A stretch of 64,000 nucleotides of DNA. Origin: an uncultured Pseudomonadota bacterium. Lineage in GTDB: Bacteria; Myxococcota_A; UBA796; SXON01. Position 1 is the first letter of the stretch. Each line of letters begins with the position of its first letter. The DNA lies in NCBI GenBank assembly GCA_903921785.1, contig CAIXRH010000053.1, positions 1-64,000 on the forward strand. The letters are read 5' to 3'. Below the pieces are notes generated by a model, which worked only from the letters and a program-made list of their open reading frames with translations, was not told the DNA's origin and did no database searches. The translations under genes and the position numbers were made by a program. Positions 34,843-43,520 of the stretch are shown here, piece after piece.

Positions 34843-36843
34843 ATGGAACGGCGAGAGCTGGAAGAGATCGAACGATTCTTCGCCGGTGCGGGGCACCGTA
34901 CGCCACTCGCTTATTACGGCCTCCCCGAAGATGCTCCGGCGGAAGCGGTGGATGCTGCGATCAAGAAGCGGCGCACCTGGGCGCAGGGCCAGCAGGCCAA
35001 CCCCAAGTACCGCGCCGAGGCGCTGTTCATCATCAAGTCCAACGCGATGTTGCGGCGCTTGCTCCTCGACGAGCGTGAGCTGTACACCGAGCACTTCGGC
35101 GCGGGCGGCAACCCGAAGCTCCAGGAGCTCAACGAGCTCATCCGCCGCCTCTATGCCGACGGCGGCTGGACCGGCTCCACGGACGCCGCGGTGCGCTTGC
35201 ACGGGCGAAAGCTGGAGATCGAGGAGGGTCTCGTGGAGGCGCGGCTGCAGGCCATCGCCCGGGAGCTCGGCCTCACCCGGCAGGGCGATGAGGACCTCGG
35301 CGCCCTCGCCAACGTCGATGTGTACGAGCTCCTCCAGGTCGAACAGGGCGCGGACGCCGCCACGATCGAGGCCGCCTACCGCGCGCGGTATCGGTGGGCC
35401 CGGCAGCTCCGAGACCTCGAGAAGTCCAGCCGCATCGTGGCCATGCTGGACGCCGCGTGGCGCATCGTCCGGGACCCGGATCGGCGCGCCCGGTACGACG
35501 CGACGCGCGGCGAGGTGCACGAGGCCACCGAGGAGGTCGGTCGGGAGAACGTGTCCCTGCACGAGCTCCTCCGCACGCCCGCGAGCCCCGAGCCGGAGCG
35601 CAGCTCCCAGTCGATGCTCGACGCCGTGCGCAGCTCCGCGCGGCTCGGCGGGAGCGACCCTGCCCCGTCCGCGGCGCCGTCCCCGCCCCCGCTGCGGATG
35701 GCCCACGCCGAGCCCCCCCCGTTCAAGCCGCCTTCGCCGTCGCCGAACCTCACCGGCCGTCCCGTCGCCGCCCCGCCGCGCCCGGTCGCGCCGCCGGTTT
35801 CCCCGCCGCCCGTGGCGCGACCCTCCGGATCGGGGGAGGGAGAAGCGCCGGTACCGAACATCTCCGGGCGCACCATCGGCCTCGCCGAGGGCCCGCAGAT
35901 GGTGCGCGATCGGGCGCCGAAGCTGGTGGTCCCCGCCAAGTCGCCGGTGCGCCTCCAGCTCCCCCGCAGCCGGCCTTTCGCCTGGATGCTCCGCGTGCAG
36001 AACACCGGGCAGGGGCGGATGCCGGGGCGAATCGTCTCGGACCAACCGTGGATGGTCCCGGTGCGGGATTGGCTCGATCCGCAGTCGCGGGAGCAGGAGA
36101 TCCCCATCGAGCTCAAGCCGACGCTGCTGAGCGGGAACGCGGGGGAGGGGACGCTCACCATCGTCACGGACCACGGCGAGCGGCGTACGGTGCAGTTCGA
36201 GGTCACCCGCACCAACTACGTCGGTCCGCTCCTCGGGCTCCTGGTGGTGGTGGGGCTCGGCGGGCTCGGCTGGTTCGGCTGGGCGCAGTGGCAGGCGGCG
36301 CATCCGCCTCCGGTGGCCGCGGTGGCGCACGTTCACTTCGTGCCGCCCGCCGAGGTGGTGACGGTCGACGGGAAGGCGGCCGCCCACGGCGCCGCGGCGG
36401 ACCTCGCGCCCCCCGTTCGCGGTACGCCCTTCGCCCTCCACGCCAGCGCGGCGGGGGTCGGCGCGGTGGATCAGCAGGTCACGGTGGGCGATGTGGCGTT
36501 CGAGCTCACGGTCACCCTGCCGGCGGAGGACACGATGGCCTGGGCGCCGGCTGGCCTCCCGGTCACGCCGCTCGCGCCCGCCGCCGCCGACGTGCTCGCG
36601 GAAAAAACAGTGGAGCTCGGCGGCTGTTTCGCCGACGGAGCGGCGCGAGACGCGACGGTCAGCTTCACGCTGCACGTGGCCGCGGACGGCAAGGCTCGCG
36701 GGCTGGAGTTGGCCAGCCCTGAGGCGGACGTGGGGGCGGCTCGGCCCTGCATCGTGCCCATCGTGAAGGAGCTCAGCTTCCCTGGGGTCACCGGCCCGCG
36801 CGCGGACGGCACGTTCCCGATGGTGCTGCGGGTGGGGCGGTGA
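34843..36843 (+). CDS. Membrane protein with two HPD-less J-like segments and AgmX-like C-terminus
   Basis: 666 aa. Residues about 22-85 (YYGLPEDAPAEAVDAAIKKR...) and 159-222 (VYELLQVEQGADAATIEAAYR...RIVRDPDRRARYD) have the helix pattern of DnaJ J-domains, but neither has the HPD tripeptide needed to trigger Hsp70 ATPase. A Pro-rich linker (235-340) and an Ig-like beta-region (345-455) follow. One transmembrane helix lies at about 460-482 (VGPLLGLLVVVGLGGLGWFG). The C-terminus (about 580-666: GGCFADGAARDATVSFTLHV...ARPCIVPIVKELSFP) resembles AgmX/PglI/TonB-like C-termini with two Cys. It would link the Hsp70 pair to the inner membrane and periplasm. Confidence 0.65.
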   Translation: MERRELEEIERFFAGAGHRTPLAYYGLPEDAPAEAVDAAIKKRRTWAQGQQANPKYRAEALFIIKSNAMLRRLLLDERELYTEHFGAGGNPKLQELNELIRRLYADGGWTGSTDAAVRLHGRKLEIEEGLVEARLQAIARELGLTRQGDEDLGALANVDVYELLQVEQGADAATIEAAYRARYRWARQLRDLEKSSRIVAMLDAAWRIVRDPDRRARYDATRGEVHEATEEVGRENVSLHELLRTPASPEPERSSQSMLDAVRSSARLGGSDPAPSAAPSPPPLRMAHAEPPPFKPPSPSPNLTGRPVAAPPRPVAPPVSPPPVARPSGSGEGEAPVPNISGRTIGLAEGPQMVRDRAPKLVVPAKSPVRLQLPRSRPFAWMLRVQNTGQGRMPGRIVSDQPWMVPVRDWLDPQSREQEIPIELKPTLLSGNAGEGTLTIVTDHGERRTVQFEVTRTNYVGPLLGLLVVVGLGGLGWFGWAQWQAAHPPPVAAVAHVHFVPPAEVVTVDGKAAAHGAAADLAPPVRGTPFALHASAAGVGAVDQQVTVGDVAFELTVTLPAEDTMAWAPAGLPVTPLAPAAADVLAEKTVELGGCFADGAARDATVSFTLHVAADGKARGLELASPEADVGAARPCIVPIVKELSFPGVTGPRADGTFPMVLRVGR

Positions 36844-37649
36844 AGCGGAAGTCCTTGGAGGAGCTGCGGCAGGCGGTGGAGCACGCGCTCGACGAGGGCG
36901 AGGCCGAGAAGGCCGTGCGTTATGCGCGGGAGTCGCTGCGTCGGGAGCCCGACGCCGAGGGCTGGTACCTCCTCGGGGTGAGCCTGCTCGCGGCCGACGA
37001 GGCCGAGGAGGGGCTCGACGCGCTCCGCAGCGCCGTCCGCGAGGACTCCGATCACGTGGATGCCTGGATCGCCCTGGCGGAAGACTCTCTCGTCAACCTC
37101 GAGTTCGACGATGCTCGGGAGCAGCTGGCCTGGGCGCTTCGGGCCGAGCCGCTGGACCCCACGGCGCGGCGGATGCGGGCCGGGCTCAGGGAGCGTGCGG
37201 GGGACTATTCTGGCGCCGCTCGCGACTACCTCACGGCGTTCCTCGGGGACGCGGAGCAGTTCCCGCTGCCCGTCCCGCTGGACGACGAGACCGTCGAGGC
37301 GGTCACCGAGGCGGTGCTGGAGACCCTCCACCCCACCCTGCGCAGCTACCTCGCCAACGTGCCGATCCTGGTGGAGGAGGTCCCCAGCGAGGACGTGCTC
37401 GAAGAGGTCCCCGACGCCCACCCCTTCGAGCTCCTTGGGTGTTTCTCCGGACGTCCGCTCACCGAGCGCGGCGGCGGGGACACCTGGAGCGTGCTCCCGC
37501 CGACCATCACCCTCTTCCGGTTGAACCTGGCTCGTCTGGCGGGCGACCGCGAGGAGCTGGAGCGGGAGCTGCGCATCACGCTCCTGCACGAGATCGGCCA
37601 CTACCTCGGGCTTGATGAAGACGACCTCGCGGAACGCGGGCTGGACTGA
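36840..37649 (+). CDS. TPR protein with Zincin_1-type metallopeptidase domain
   Basis: 269 aa from a GTG overlapping the previous stop by 4 bp. Residues 1-130 are TPR-like helices (AEKAVRYARESLRREPDAEGWYLLGVSLL...). Residues 140-269 match the small zincin-like metallopeptidase family: VLPPTITLFRLNLARL, then LLHEIGHYLGLDEDDL near the C-terminus, where H250, E251, H254 and D259 form an HExxHxxGxD zinc site. No signal peptide, so cytoplasmic. Substrate unknown. It is the last gene of the chaperone operon, so processing of a chaperone client is a reasonable guess. Confidence 0.8.
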   Translation: MKRKSLEELRQAVEHALDEGEAEKAVRYARESLRREPDAEGWYLLGVSLLAADEAEEGLDALRSAVREDSDHVDAWIALAEDSLVNLEFDDAREQLAWALRAEPLDPTARRMRAGLRERAGDYSGAARDYLTAFLGDAEQFPLPVPLDDETVEAVTEAVLETLHPTLRSYLANVPILVEEVPSEDVLEEVPDAHPFELLGCFSGRPLTERGGGDTWSVLPPTITLFRLNLARLAGDREELERELRITLLHEIGHYLGLDEDDLAERGLD

Positions 37650-37660
37650 GCGCAGGGCGC

Positions 37661-37689
37661 TTGACGCTTCGGGGTCGGGTGGGTAAGAG
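37661..37689 (+). promoter_or_regulatory. Promoter of tRNA-Ala
   Basis: TTGACG (37661-37666), 17 nt, TAAGAG (37684-37689); the tRNA starts 12 nt later. Same -35 and spacing as the tRNA-Glu promoter. Confidence 0.55.
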
Positions 37690-37700
37690 GTGGGCGCGCT

Positions 37701-37776
<76 letters not shown>

Positions 37777-37782
37777 CCCCAC

Positions 37783-37825
37783 GAAGGCCCGATTGTCCGC
37801 GAGGATGGTCGGGCCTTCCGCTTTT
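37783..37825 (+). terminator. Intrinsic terminator of tRNA-Ala
   Basis: GAAGGCCCGA (37783-37792) pairs perfectly with TCGGGCCTTC (37809-37818); CGCTTTTT follows. Confidence 0.8.
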
Positions 37826-37957
37826 TCCGACGCAGGGTCCGCGACCCGGTCGTTCTCGGTTTTTTGCACGCGGTCCGGCCTCACGCGGGCGCCGCCGGGT
37901 GCTCCCGCACCCCCGAGAGCGGCCGCCCCAAGCGGACAAGCGCCGCCGACGCGGCGC

Positions 37958-38332
37958 CTACTCCACGAGCAGCGGCGCCTGCGCGGCGGCGGCGAGGAGC
38001 CCCTGGAGCAGGTCGGCGGCGCGCGGGTCGAGCATGGCGAATTTCACGCCGCACCCGCAGAGGAAGCCCTCGGCGTCGAAGCGGTGCCAGCGCACCTCGC
38101 CGATGGCGGTCACCTGGGGCTCGGCGCCCACGCGGATGCTCAGGTGCACGATGGCGCCCACGGGCGGAGCGCTCGGCGTGGCGACAAAAACGCCGCCTTC
38201 GCTGATATTATCCGAGAATCCGCACCAGAAGTTGCTCTGGGACGTGGCGGTGATCACCGCCTCGATCGGATGGCGGTCGGTCCGGCGGCGCTCGTGGCGG
38301 GCGGCCTGGACAGCGGCAGGGGTGATCGTCAT
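37958..38332 (-). CDS. PilZ-domain protein
   Basis: 124 aa, a single PilZ domain. The c-di-GMP-binding marks are the RxxxR-type ERRRTDRHP near residue 15 and DNISEGGVFVAT (D/N-x-S-x-x-G) near residue 41, followed by the barrel strands (GAIVHLSIRV, ATAIGEVRW-like). It should bind c-di-GMP and control a partner such as motility or exopolysaccharide machinery. AGGAG lies 5 nt before the ATG. No diguanylate cyclase or pilus gene is next to it. Confidence 0.85.
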   Translation of the reverse strand: MTITPAAVQAARHERRRTDRHPIEAVITATSQSNFWCGFSDNISEGGVFVATPSAPPVGAIVHLSIRVGAEPQVTAIGEVRWHRFDAEGFLCGCGVKFAMLDPRAADLLQGLLAAAAQAPLLVE

Positions 38333-38399
38333 GGAGGCTCCTGGGGCGGGGATCGGAATCGCCGCGCGGGGAGGTGAGGGCGCGGCGAAACGAGCTGGT

Positions 38400-38405
38400 T
38401 AGTCT
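38400..38405 (+). promoter_or_regulatory. -10-like TAnnnT before leaderless lipoprotein gene
   Basis: TAGTCT lies 7 nt before the ATG at 38413; no SD is visible. Confidence 0.4.
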
Positions 38406-38412
38406 CCGGGGT

Positions 38413-39234
38413 ATGCGTCGCGACCTGCTCCTTGCGTTGTCTTGGGTTTCGTTTACCGGCGGCTGCGCTGCGGGGCCTGGCGGCACCGGTGAGGATTCGG
38501 CGTCGGCCGAGCCGGAGGGCGGCGTGAACACGCTGCTCGGGTGCACGTGCACCGAAGTGGAGACCCAGGCCGACGGCGATCCGGTGCAGACGCAGGTGGT
38601 CACCTACGACGCGTTCGGCAACCCCGTGCATCGGAGCGTCGATTACGGCTCGGACGGCACCGGGGACGTCGAGATGGTCGAAGAGGTCGACGCGGCGGGC
38701 CAGGTGGTCCGGGAGACCTACACCTACCCGGACGACCCCGAGGCGACCGTGGAGTACGTCGTCACCTGGAAGAACGCGGTCTGGTACGAGTCCATCACCT
38801 GGACCGAGCCCGGGGACGAAGCGCCCTCCTCCATCGTGCGCTCCTTCGAGGGTGAGCTGCCGGTCGCCACCACGAAGGTTGAGGGGGACGGCGAGACGGT
38901 CACCTGCGTGGACGTCGTGAGCCCCGGCGAGGCGCTCGCCTACGAGTTCGCCGAAGAGTGCCGCACTGACCAGGGCTACGTCGATTCCCAGTGGTTCGAG
39001 TCCACCAATCCGCACGGGCTGGTGGTGTACCAGATGAACGACGCCGTGGCCCTCCAGGTCACCTACGGGCGCACGGTGCTGCCGCTCACGGAGGTCTCCA
39101 CCGGCCATGCGGGCAGCTCCATCCTCACCCGGGAGTTCGACGCCGCGGACCGTCCGGTGCACGTCGAGCGGCGCTCGTTGGGGGGGACGTTGTACGGCCA
39201 GATCGACGAGCAGTGCGACTGCCCGGGGGGCTGA
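38413..39234 (+). CDS. Hypothetical lipoprotein
   Basis: 273 aa. The signal peptide MRRDLLLALSWVSFTGGC ends in a lipobox Cys. The mature protein begins with a Gly/Ser/Glu-rich stretch. It then has beta-strand sequence with YD-repeat-like turns (VTYDAFGNPVHRSVDYGSDG, REFDAADRPVHVE) and several Cys pairs (CTCTE, CDCPGG). The turns suggest RHS/YD-type strands but there is no full repeat array. No enzyme motif. It ends 7 bp from the convergent lipoprotein gene. Confidence 0.55.
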   Translation: MRRDLLLALSWVSFTGGCAAGPGGTGEDSASAEPEGGVNTLLGCTCTEVETQADGDPVQTQVVTYDAFGNPVHRSVDYGSDGTGDVEMVEEVDAAGQVVRETYTYPDDPEATVEYVVTWKNAVWYESITWTEPGDEAPSSIVRSFEGELPVATTKVEGDGETVTCVDVVSPGEALAYEFAEECRTDQGYVDSQWFESTNPHGLVVYQMNDAVALQVTYGRTVLPLTEVSTGHAGSSILTREFDAADRPVHVERRSLGGTLYGQIDEQCDCPGG

Positions 39235-39241
39235 GCGCGGC

Positions 39242-40396
39242 TCAGGGGCCGTTGTCGGAGACGTCGGTCTTGAACCCAACGTCGAGCCCGGCGGCGAACG
39301 CCTCGGCCTCGGCCTCGGGGAGCGCGGTGTTCCCGGTGATGGTGAGGATGCTGCCGACGCTCCGCAGGGATGCGAGCCCTGTGAGCGAAGTGAGCCCTGG
39401 ATTGTCCCGGATTTCCAGGTCATTGTCGACCGCCAGGAGGCCGGGGAAGCCGCCCGGCGTGGACAGCCCGGTTCCCGTCACGTTCAGGGCGGGAATCGTC
39501 TCCTGGTCCGACAGCGCCTCCACCTCGGTGAGGGCGGGGAGGTCGACGAGCTGCACCGTGCGAAGGAGGGTGGCCGCGGGCGGCGCCGTGATCTCGACGA
39601 GGGCCGGGTTTCCTTCGACCGTCAGGTGATACCCATCGTCAGCCCCCGAGGGTAGCGCGAGTGACGCCAGGCGCTCGGAGTACTCCACAGTCAAGTGGTC
39701 AGTGACCGTGACCTCGGCGAGGGTGGCCTCCTCCAGGTAAGGGAGCCCAGTCAGCCTCAGCGTTCCCACCGTCATGCCCGCGAGCGTGTCCAGCGAGGTG
39801 ACGGAGAGCAGCTCCGCGGAGAGGCTCGGCAGCGCGGACTGCATCGGGACTCCGGCGAAGCTGTGGATGGCGGGGAGGAGCGCGAAGCCGAAGTCCACGG
39901 CCTCGGTGCACCGGAGCCCGGTGAAGTCGGGGAGCCGGGGGAGTTGGGTGATGGAGACCGCCTCGGTACCGGTGCGCATGACACCCGCGAGCGGCTCAAG
40001 GGAGTCGATCTGCGGGAGTGTGTCCAGGCGGAGGCTCCCGATCGAGCCCAAGTGGTCTGCGCCGGCGAGCGACTCCAAGAAGAACATCTTGTAGAGGTAC
40101 AGCGCTCCCGAGATGGACTCGACGCAGGCGAGCGGGGAGAGGTCCTTCCAGTCGGCCTCCATGACCCGGAGATCGCCGGTGAGCGCGAGCGGCGCGCCCT
40201 CGTCGCACAAGTGGGAGGGGTCGGTGAGGTTGTCCACCGCCAGCGCGGTCGCGGTGCCGGAGGGCTGGGGCGCTGCGGCGGCGAGCTCGTCGCAGGTGGG
40301 CAGGACCTCGGCGCCCGCGCCGGTCTCTTCCTCCCCGGCGGGAGTGCAGGCCCAGAGCCCGGCGAGGAGGAGCATGAGGTTCCCGGTGCGGCACAT
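39242..40396 (-). CDS. Leucine-rich, receptor-L-domain-like lipoprotein
   Basis: 384 aa. The signal peptide CRTGNLMLLLAGLWAC ends in a lipobox. The mature part has a spacer with Cys (LPTCDELAAAA) and then repeated units of about 22-26 residues with L.SL..L and I.SLEPL patterns (LGSIGSLRLDTLPQIDSLEPLAG, LTSLTGLASLRSVGSILTITGN). This is the solenoid pattern of bacterial receptor-L-domain-like/LRR proteins. Likely a surface binding protein. The start at 40396 is supported by TATTCT 6 nt upstream on the minus strand. Confidence 0.6.
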   Translation of the reverse strand: MCRTGNLMLLLAGLWACTPAGEEETGAGAEVLPTCDELAAAAPQPSGTATALAVDNLTDPSHLCDEGAPLALTGDLRVMEADWKDLSPLACVESISGALYLYKMFFLESLAGADHLGSIGSLRLDTLPQIDSLEPLAGVMRTGTEAVSITQLPRLPDFTGLRCTEAVDFGFALLPAIHSFAGVPMQSALPSLSAELLSVTSLDTLAGMTVGTLRLTGLPYLEEATLAEVTVTDHLTVEYSERLASLALPSGADDGYHLTVEGNPALVEITAPPAATLLRTVQLVDLPALTEVEALSDQETIPALNVTGTGLSTPGGFPGLLAVDNDLEIRDNPGLTSLTGLASLRSVGSILTITGNTALPEAEAEAFAAGLDVGFKTDVSDNGP

Positions 40397-40402
40397 CGCG
40401 AC

Positions 40403-40408
40403 AGAATA
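40403..40408 (-). promoter_or_regulatory. -10-like TAnnnT before leaderless lipoprotein gene
   Basis: Read on the minus strand, TATTCT lies 6 nt before the ATG at 40396. No SD is visible. Confidence 0.4.
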
Positions 40409-40479
40409 GCGCTGGACCCGTGTCGTGTGCCACGCGCTCGGCGGCGCCCGCCGACCTCCCCCCGGGCCGCGACCGCTCA

Positions 40480-40498
40480 CGGCGGGCTCCGCCCGCCG
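40480..40498. terminator. Hairpin downstream of the cytochrome gene
   Basis: CGGCGGGC-TCC-GCCCGCCG, an 8-bp stem with a 3-nt loop, lies between the end of the cytochrome gene and the promoter of the next minus-strand gene. No T-run. Confidence 0.35.
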
Positions 40499-40566
40499 GC
40501 GCCTGACCCGGGTCCTCGGCTCGCCGACGCCGGTCTGGCGCCCCCTGTGTCGGCGTCGACGGACCG

Positions 40567-41244
40567 TCAGTCGTCGTCGCCGCCTTCGCCCCCTTCGCCC
40601 CCGCCACCGCCGCCGGAGGAGCCGCCCCCGCTGAGGCCGCCGAGCCAGTCGAGGATGTCGGCGATGTCGGCGTCGCTGAGGGTTCCCGCGAAGCCAGGCA
40701 TGCCAGAGGTGCCGCCGAGGATGATGTCGATCACCCCGGTACTGCTGGAGATTCCGGCGAGCGACGGGCCGCTCCCGCCCTGGGCGCTGCTCCCGTGGCA
40801 CCCGGCGCAGTTCGCGCCGTAGAGGTCCTGGCCCGCGCTGTTGCCGGAGCTGCCGGACGAGCCGCCGCCGCCCGAGGAGCCGTTGGTGCCGGACGAGCCG
40901 CCGCCGAGGAACGCGAGGATGTCGGAGACATCCTGGTCGCTGAGGCTGCCGGAGAAGCCCGGCATCCCGCCGTTGCCGTTGAGGATGATGGCCACGACGC
41001 CGGACGAGTCGGCGATGCCCGCGATGTTCGGGGCGCTCCCGCCGCTGCCGTTCGCGCCGTGGCAGCCCTGGCAGTTCGCGGCGTACAGCGCCGCGCCCGA
41101 GGTGGCGTCGCCCGCGCTGGCGCTCACGCCGCCGGTGCCGCCGGTGCCGCCGGTGCCGCCGCCGGCGAAGGAGGGGTCGCCGGAGGTCCCCGCGAGGCAG
41201 CCGGAGAGCAGGGTCAGGAGGGTGGCGAGGGCGGCGTGGCGCAT
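40567..41244 (-). CDS. Diheme cytochrome c lipoprotein
   Basis: 225 aa. The signal peptide MRHAALATLLTLLSGC gives lipobox Cys16. Two cytochrome c domains follow: CQGCH at C58/C61/H62 with candidate Met ligand M94 in GGMPGF, and CAGCH at C146/C149/H150 with a second GMPGF. The two domains are near-duplicates (both end LSD.D..DIL..LGG), so an internal duplication is likely. Gly/Ser/Thr-rich linkers precede, separate and end them. It should carry electrons at the outer or inner membrane face. GGAG precedes the ATG. The formaldehyde genes diverge from it. Confidence 0.85.
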   Translation of the reverse strand: MRHAALATLLTLLSGCLAGTSGDPSFAGGGTGGTGGTGGVSASAGDATSGAALYAANCQGCHGANGSGGSAPNIAGIADSSGVVAIILNGNGGMPGFSGSLSDQDVSDILAFLGGGSSGTNGSSGGGGSSGSSGNSAGQDLYGANCAGCHGSSAQGGSGPSLAGISSSTGVIDIILGGTSGMPGFAGTLSDADIADILDWLGGLSGGGSSGGGGGGEGGEGGDDD

Positions 41245-41342
41245 GGGAGGCTCCGTGGGTGGGTGACCGCTGGGAGTGCACGGCGCGTGCCGGGAGGGAT
41301 GAACGGTAGAAAGCTGATTTTGCGTGCAGATGGGGGGAGAAC

Positions 41343-41358
41343 CGGCAGGAATCTGCCG
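41343..41358. promoter_or_regulatory. Inverted repeat in the cytochrome/adhC divergent region
   Basis: CGGCAG-GAAT-CTGCCG, a 6-bp perfect inverted repeat 77 bp before adhC, could be an operator. The rest of this 190-bp region shows no clear promoter. Confidence 0.25.
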
Positions 41359-41434
41359 CGGGCGCGACAGGGGTGTGCCGCTCGCCCTCCAGCGCCCGCC
41401 TCTACGGGATAGCCGGCGCGCCCGAGGACCCCCC

Positions 41435-42544
41435 ATGAAGACCCGTGCCGCGCTTGCGCTCGCCCCCAAGACCCCGCTCGAGATCGTCGAGCTCGACCTC
41501 GACGGGCCCCGCGCCGGCGAGGTGCTCGTGCGCCTGAAGGCCACGGGCATCTGCCACACCGACGCCTACACCCTCTCCGGCGCCGACCCCGAGGGCCTGT
41601 TCCCGACCGTCCTCGGCCACGAAGGCGCGGGCGTGGTCGTAGAGGTCGGCCCCGGCGTGAAGTCGGTGGCCGTGGGCGACCACGTGATCCCGCTCTACAC
41701 CCCCGAGTGCCGGGAGTGCGACTACTGCCTCAGCGGCAAGACCAACCTCTGCCAGCGCATCCGCGCCACGCAGGGCCGCGGCCTGATGCCCGACGGCACC
41801 AGCCGCTTCTCCTACAAGGGCCAGATGGTGCACCACTACATGGGCACCTCCACCTTCTCCGAGTACACCGTGCTCCCCGAGATCTCCGTGGCGAAGATCC
41901 GGACGGACGCCCCGTTCGAGAAGGTCTGCTACGTGGGCTGCGGCGTCACCACCGGCATCGGCGCCGCGATCTGGACGGCGAAGGTCACCCCCGGGTCCAA
42001 CTGCGTGGTCTTCGGGCTCGGGGGCATCGGCCTCAACGTGATCCAGGGCCTCCGGATGGCCGGCGCCGCGATGATCGTGGGCGTAGACCTCAACCCCCGC
42101 AAGGAGGCCTGGGGCCGCAAGTTCGGGATGACGCACTTCGTGAACCCCGCCGACGTCAAGGGCGACCTCGTGGCGCACCTCGTGGAATTGACCAAGGGCG
42201 GCGCCGACTACACCTTCGAGTGTGTCGGAAACACCAACCTGATGCGGCAGGCGCTGGAGTGTTGCCACAAGGGCTGGGGCGAGTCGATCATCATCGGCGT
42301 GGCCGGCGCGGGGCAGGAGATCTCCACCCGCCCGTTCCAGCTCGTCACCGGGCGGGTCTGGCGCGGCTCGGCGTTCGGCGGGGCCCGCGGGCGCACCGAC
42401 ACCCCGAAGATCGTCGACTGGTACATGGACGGGCGCATCGAGATCGACTCGATGATCACCCACCAGCTCCCGCTCGAGCGCATCAACGAGGCGTTCGACC
42501 TCATGCATCACGGGGACTCCATCCGCGCGGTGGTGGTCTACTGA
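41435..42544 (+). CDS. adhC: S-(hydroxymethyl)glutathione dehydrogenase (class III ADH)
   Basis: 369 aa, a zinc medium-chain dehydrogenase of class III (frmA/adhC). It oxidises S-hydroxymethylglutathione, the adduct of formaldehyde and glutathione, to S-formylglutathione with NAD. Catalytic zinc ligands are C40 in TGICHTD, the His in LGHEGAG and a later Cys in YVGCGVTTG. The structural zinc uses the four Cys of CRECDYC and [15 protein letters not shown] is the NAD-binding GxGxxG. Length and motifs are typical. The ATG at 41435 begins the family sequence [11 protein letters not shown]. The stop overlaps the frmB start by 1 nt. Confidence 0.95.
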   Translation: MKTRAALALAPKTPLEIVELDLDGPRAGEVLVRLKATGICHTDAYTLSGADPEGLFPTVLGHEGAGVVVEVGPGVKSVAVGDHVIPLYTPECRECDYCLSGKTNLCQRIRATQGRGLMPDGTSRFSYKGQMVHHYMGTSTFSEYTVLPEISVAKIRTDAPFEKVCYVGCGVTTGIGAAIWTAKVTPGSNCVVFGLGGIGLNVIQGLRMAGAAMIVGVDLNPRKEAWGRKFGMTHFVNPADVKGDLVAHLVELTKGGADYTFECVGNTNLMRQALECCHKGWGESIIIGVAGAGQEISTRPFQLVTGRVWRGSAFGGARGRTDTPKIVDWYMDGRIEIDSMITHQLPLERINEAFDLMHHGDSIRAVVVY

Positions 42545-43374
42545 TGCAGAAGGTCTCCGCGTACCGCTCGTTCGGGGGCGAGCAGCTCCAGTTCACCCAC
42601 GCGTCTTCGGCCTGCGCCTGCCCGATGACGTTCTCGGTGTACCTGCCGCCCCAGGCGGCGACGCGGCAGGTTCCGGTTTGGTGGTGGCTCTCCGGGCTCA
42701 CCTGCACCGACCAGAACTTCGTGACGAAGGCCGGCGCGCAACGGGTGGCGGCCGAGCTCGGCGTGGCGATCTTGGCGCCGGACACTTCGCCGCGCGGCTC
42801 CGACGTGCCGGGGGACCCGGAGGGCGCCTGGGACTTCGGTCTCGGCGCCAGCTACTACGTGGACGCCACGGAGCCTCCGTACGTGGCGAACTACCAGATG
42901 TCGACGTACCTCCTAACGGAGTTGCCGGAGCTCCTGCGGGCGTTGCCGCTCGACCTCTCCAGGCAAGGCATCAGCGGGCACTCCATGGGCGGCCACGGCG
43001 CGCTCGTGCTCGCGCTCCGCAACCCGGGCCGGTTCCGCTCGGTCAGCGCGTTCTCGCCGATCTGCGCCCCGAGCGAGGTGCCCTGGGGCCAGAAGGCGTT
43101 CCCGCGCCTCCTCGGCCCCGATCCGGCAGCCTGGCGCGCCTGGGACGCCACCGCGCTGGTCGCAGGCGCCGCCGAGCGCTTGCCGATCCTCGTGGACCAG
43201 GGCCTCTCGGACAGCTTCCTGGAGAAGCAACTGCGGCCGGAACGGCTCGAGCAGGCGTGTGCCGCTGCCGGCCACCCGCTCACCCTCCGCCGCCATGCCG
43301 GCTACGACCACAGCTACTACTTCGTGGCCAGCTTCGTGGACGATCACCTGCGCTGGTTCGCCGAGCGGGTCTGA
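42544..43374 (+). CDS. frmB: S-formylglutathione hydrolase
   Basis: 276 aa. This esterase hydrolyses S-formylglutathione to formate and glutathione, the step after AdhC. It is an alpha/beta-hydrolase with the family sequence VWWWLSGLTCTDQNF (oxyanion side), nucleophile S147 in GHSMGGHGAL, the acid in VDQGLSDSFL and the His in GYDHSYYF. The start codon shares a base with the adhC stop (TGATG), so the two are co-translated. Together they form a complete glutathione-dependent formaldehyde oxidation pathway; a glutathione-formaldehyde activating enzyme (Gfa) is not in the window. Confidence 0.95.
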   Translation: MQKVSAYRSFGGEQLQFTHASSACACPMTFSVYLPPQAATRQVPVWWWLSGLTCTDQNFVTKAGAQRVAAELGVAILAPDTSPRGSDVPGDPEGAWDFGLGASYYVDATEPPYVANYQMSTYLLTELPELLRALPLDLSRQGISGHSMGGHGALVLALRNPGRFRSVSAFSPICAPSEVPWGQKAFPRLLGPDPAAWRAWDATALVAGAAERLPILVDQGLSDSFLEKQLRPERLEQACAAAGHPLTLRRHAGYDHSYYFVASFVDDHLRWFAERV

Positions 43375-43445
43375 TCCTTCGGGCCCCTTCGTCCGGCGAC
43401 GAGGTCGATGGACTGGCGGGGCTCCACCGGCCTTCCCGGCTGAAC

Positions 43446-43492
43446 CGTCGGCGGTCGAGGAGCGGTCGGCGGCGAGAATGGCGGGGTGGGCG
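43446..43492 (-). repeat. Dispersed intergenic repeat, copy B
   Basis: The reverse complement carries the full core (43446-43481): CCATTCTCGCC, spacer, TCCTCGACCGCCGACG. It lies 71 bp after the frmB stop, opposite to the gene direction. Confidence 0.75.
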
Positions 43493-43520
43493 CGGCACGC
43501 AAATGCTGTACGTCTGTTTC

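Noticed and set aside
41343..41358. Formaldehyde-responsive operator
   Set aside because: Only a 6-bp inverted repeat; no FrmR-type regulator gene is present, so I list it only as a weak regulatory site.
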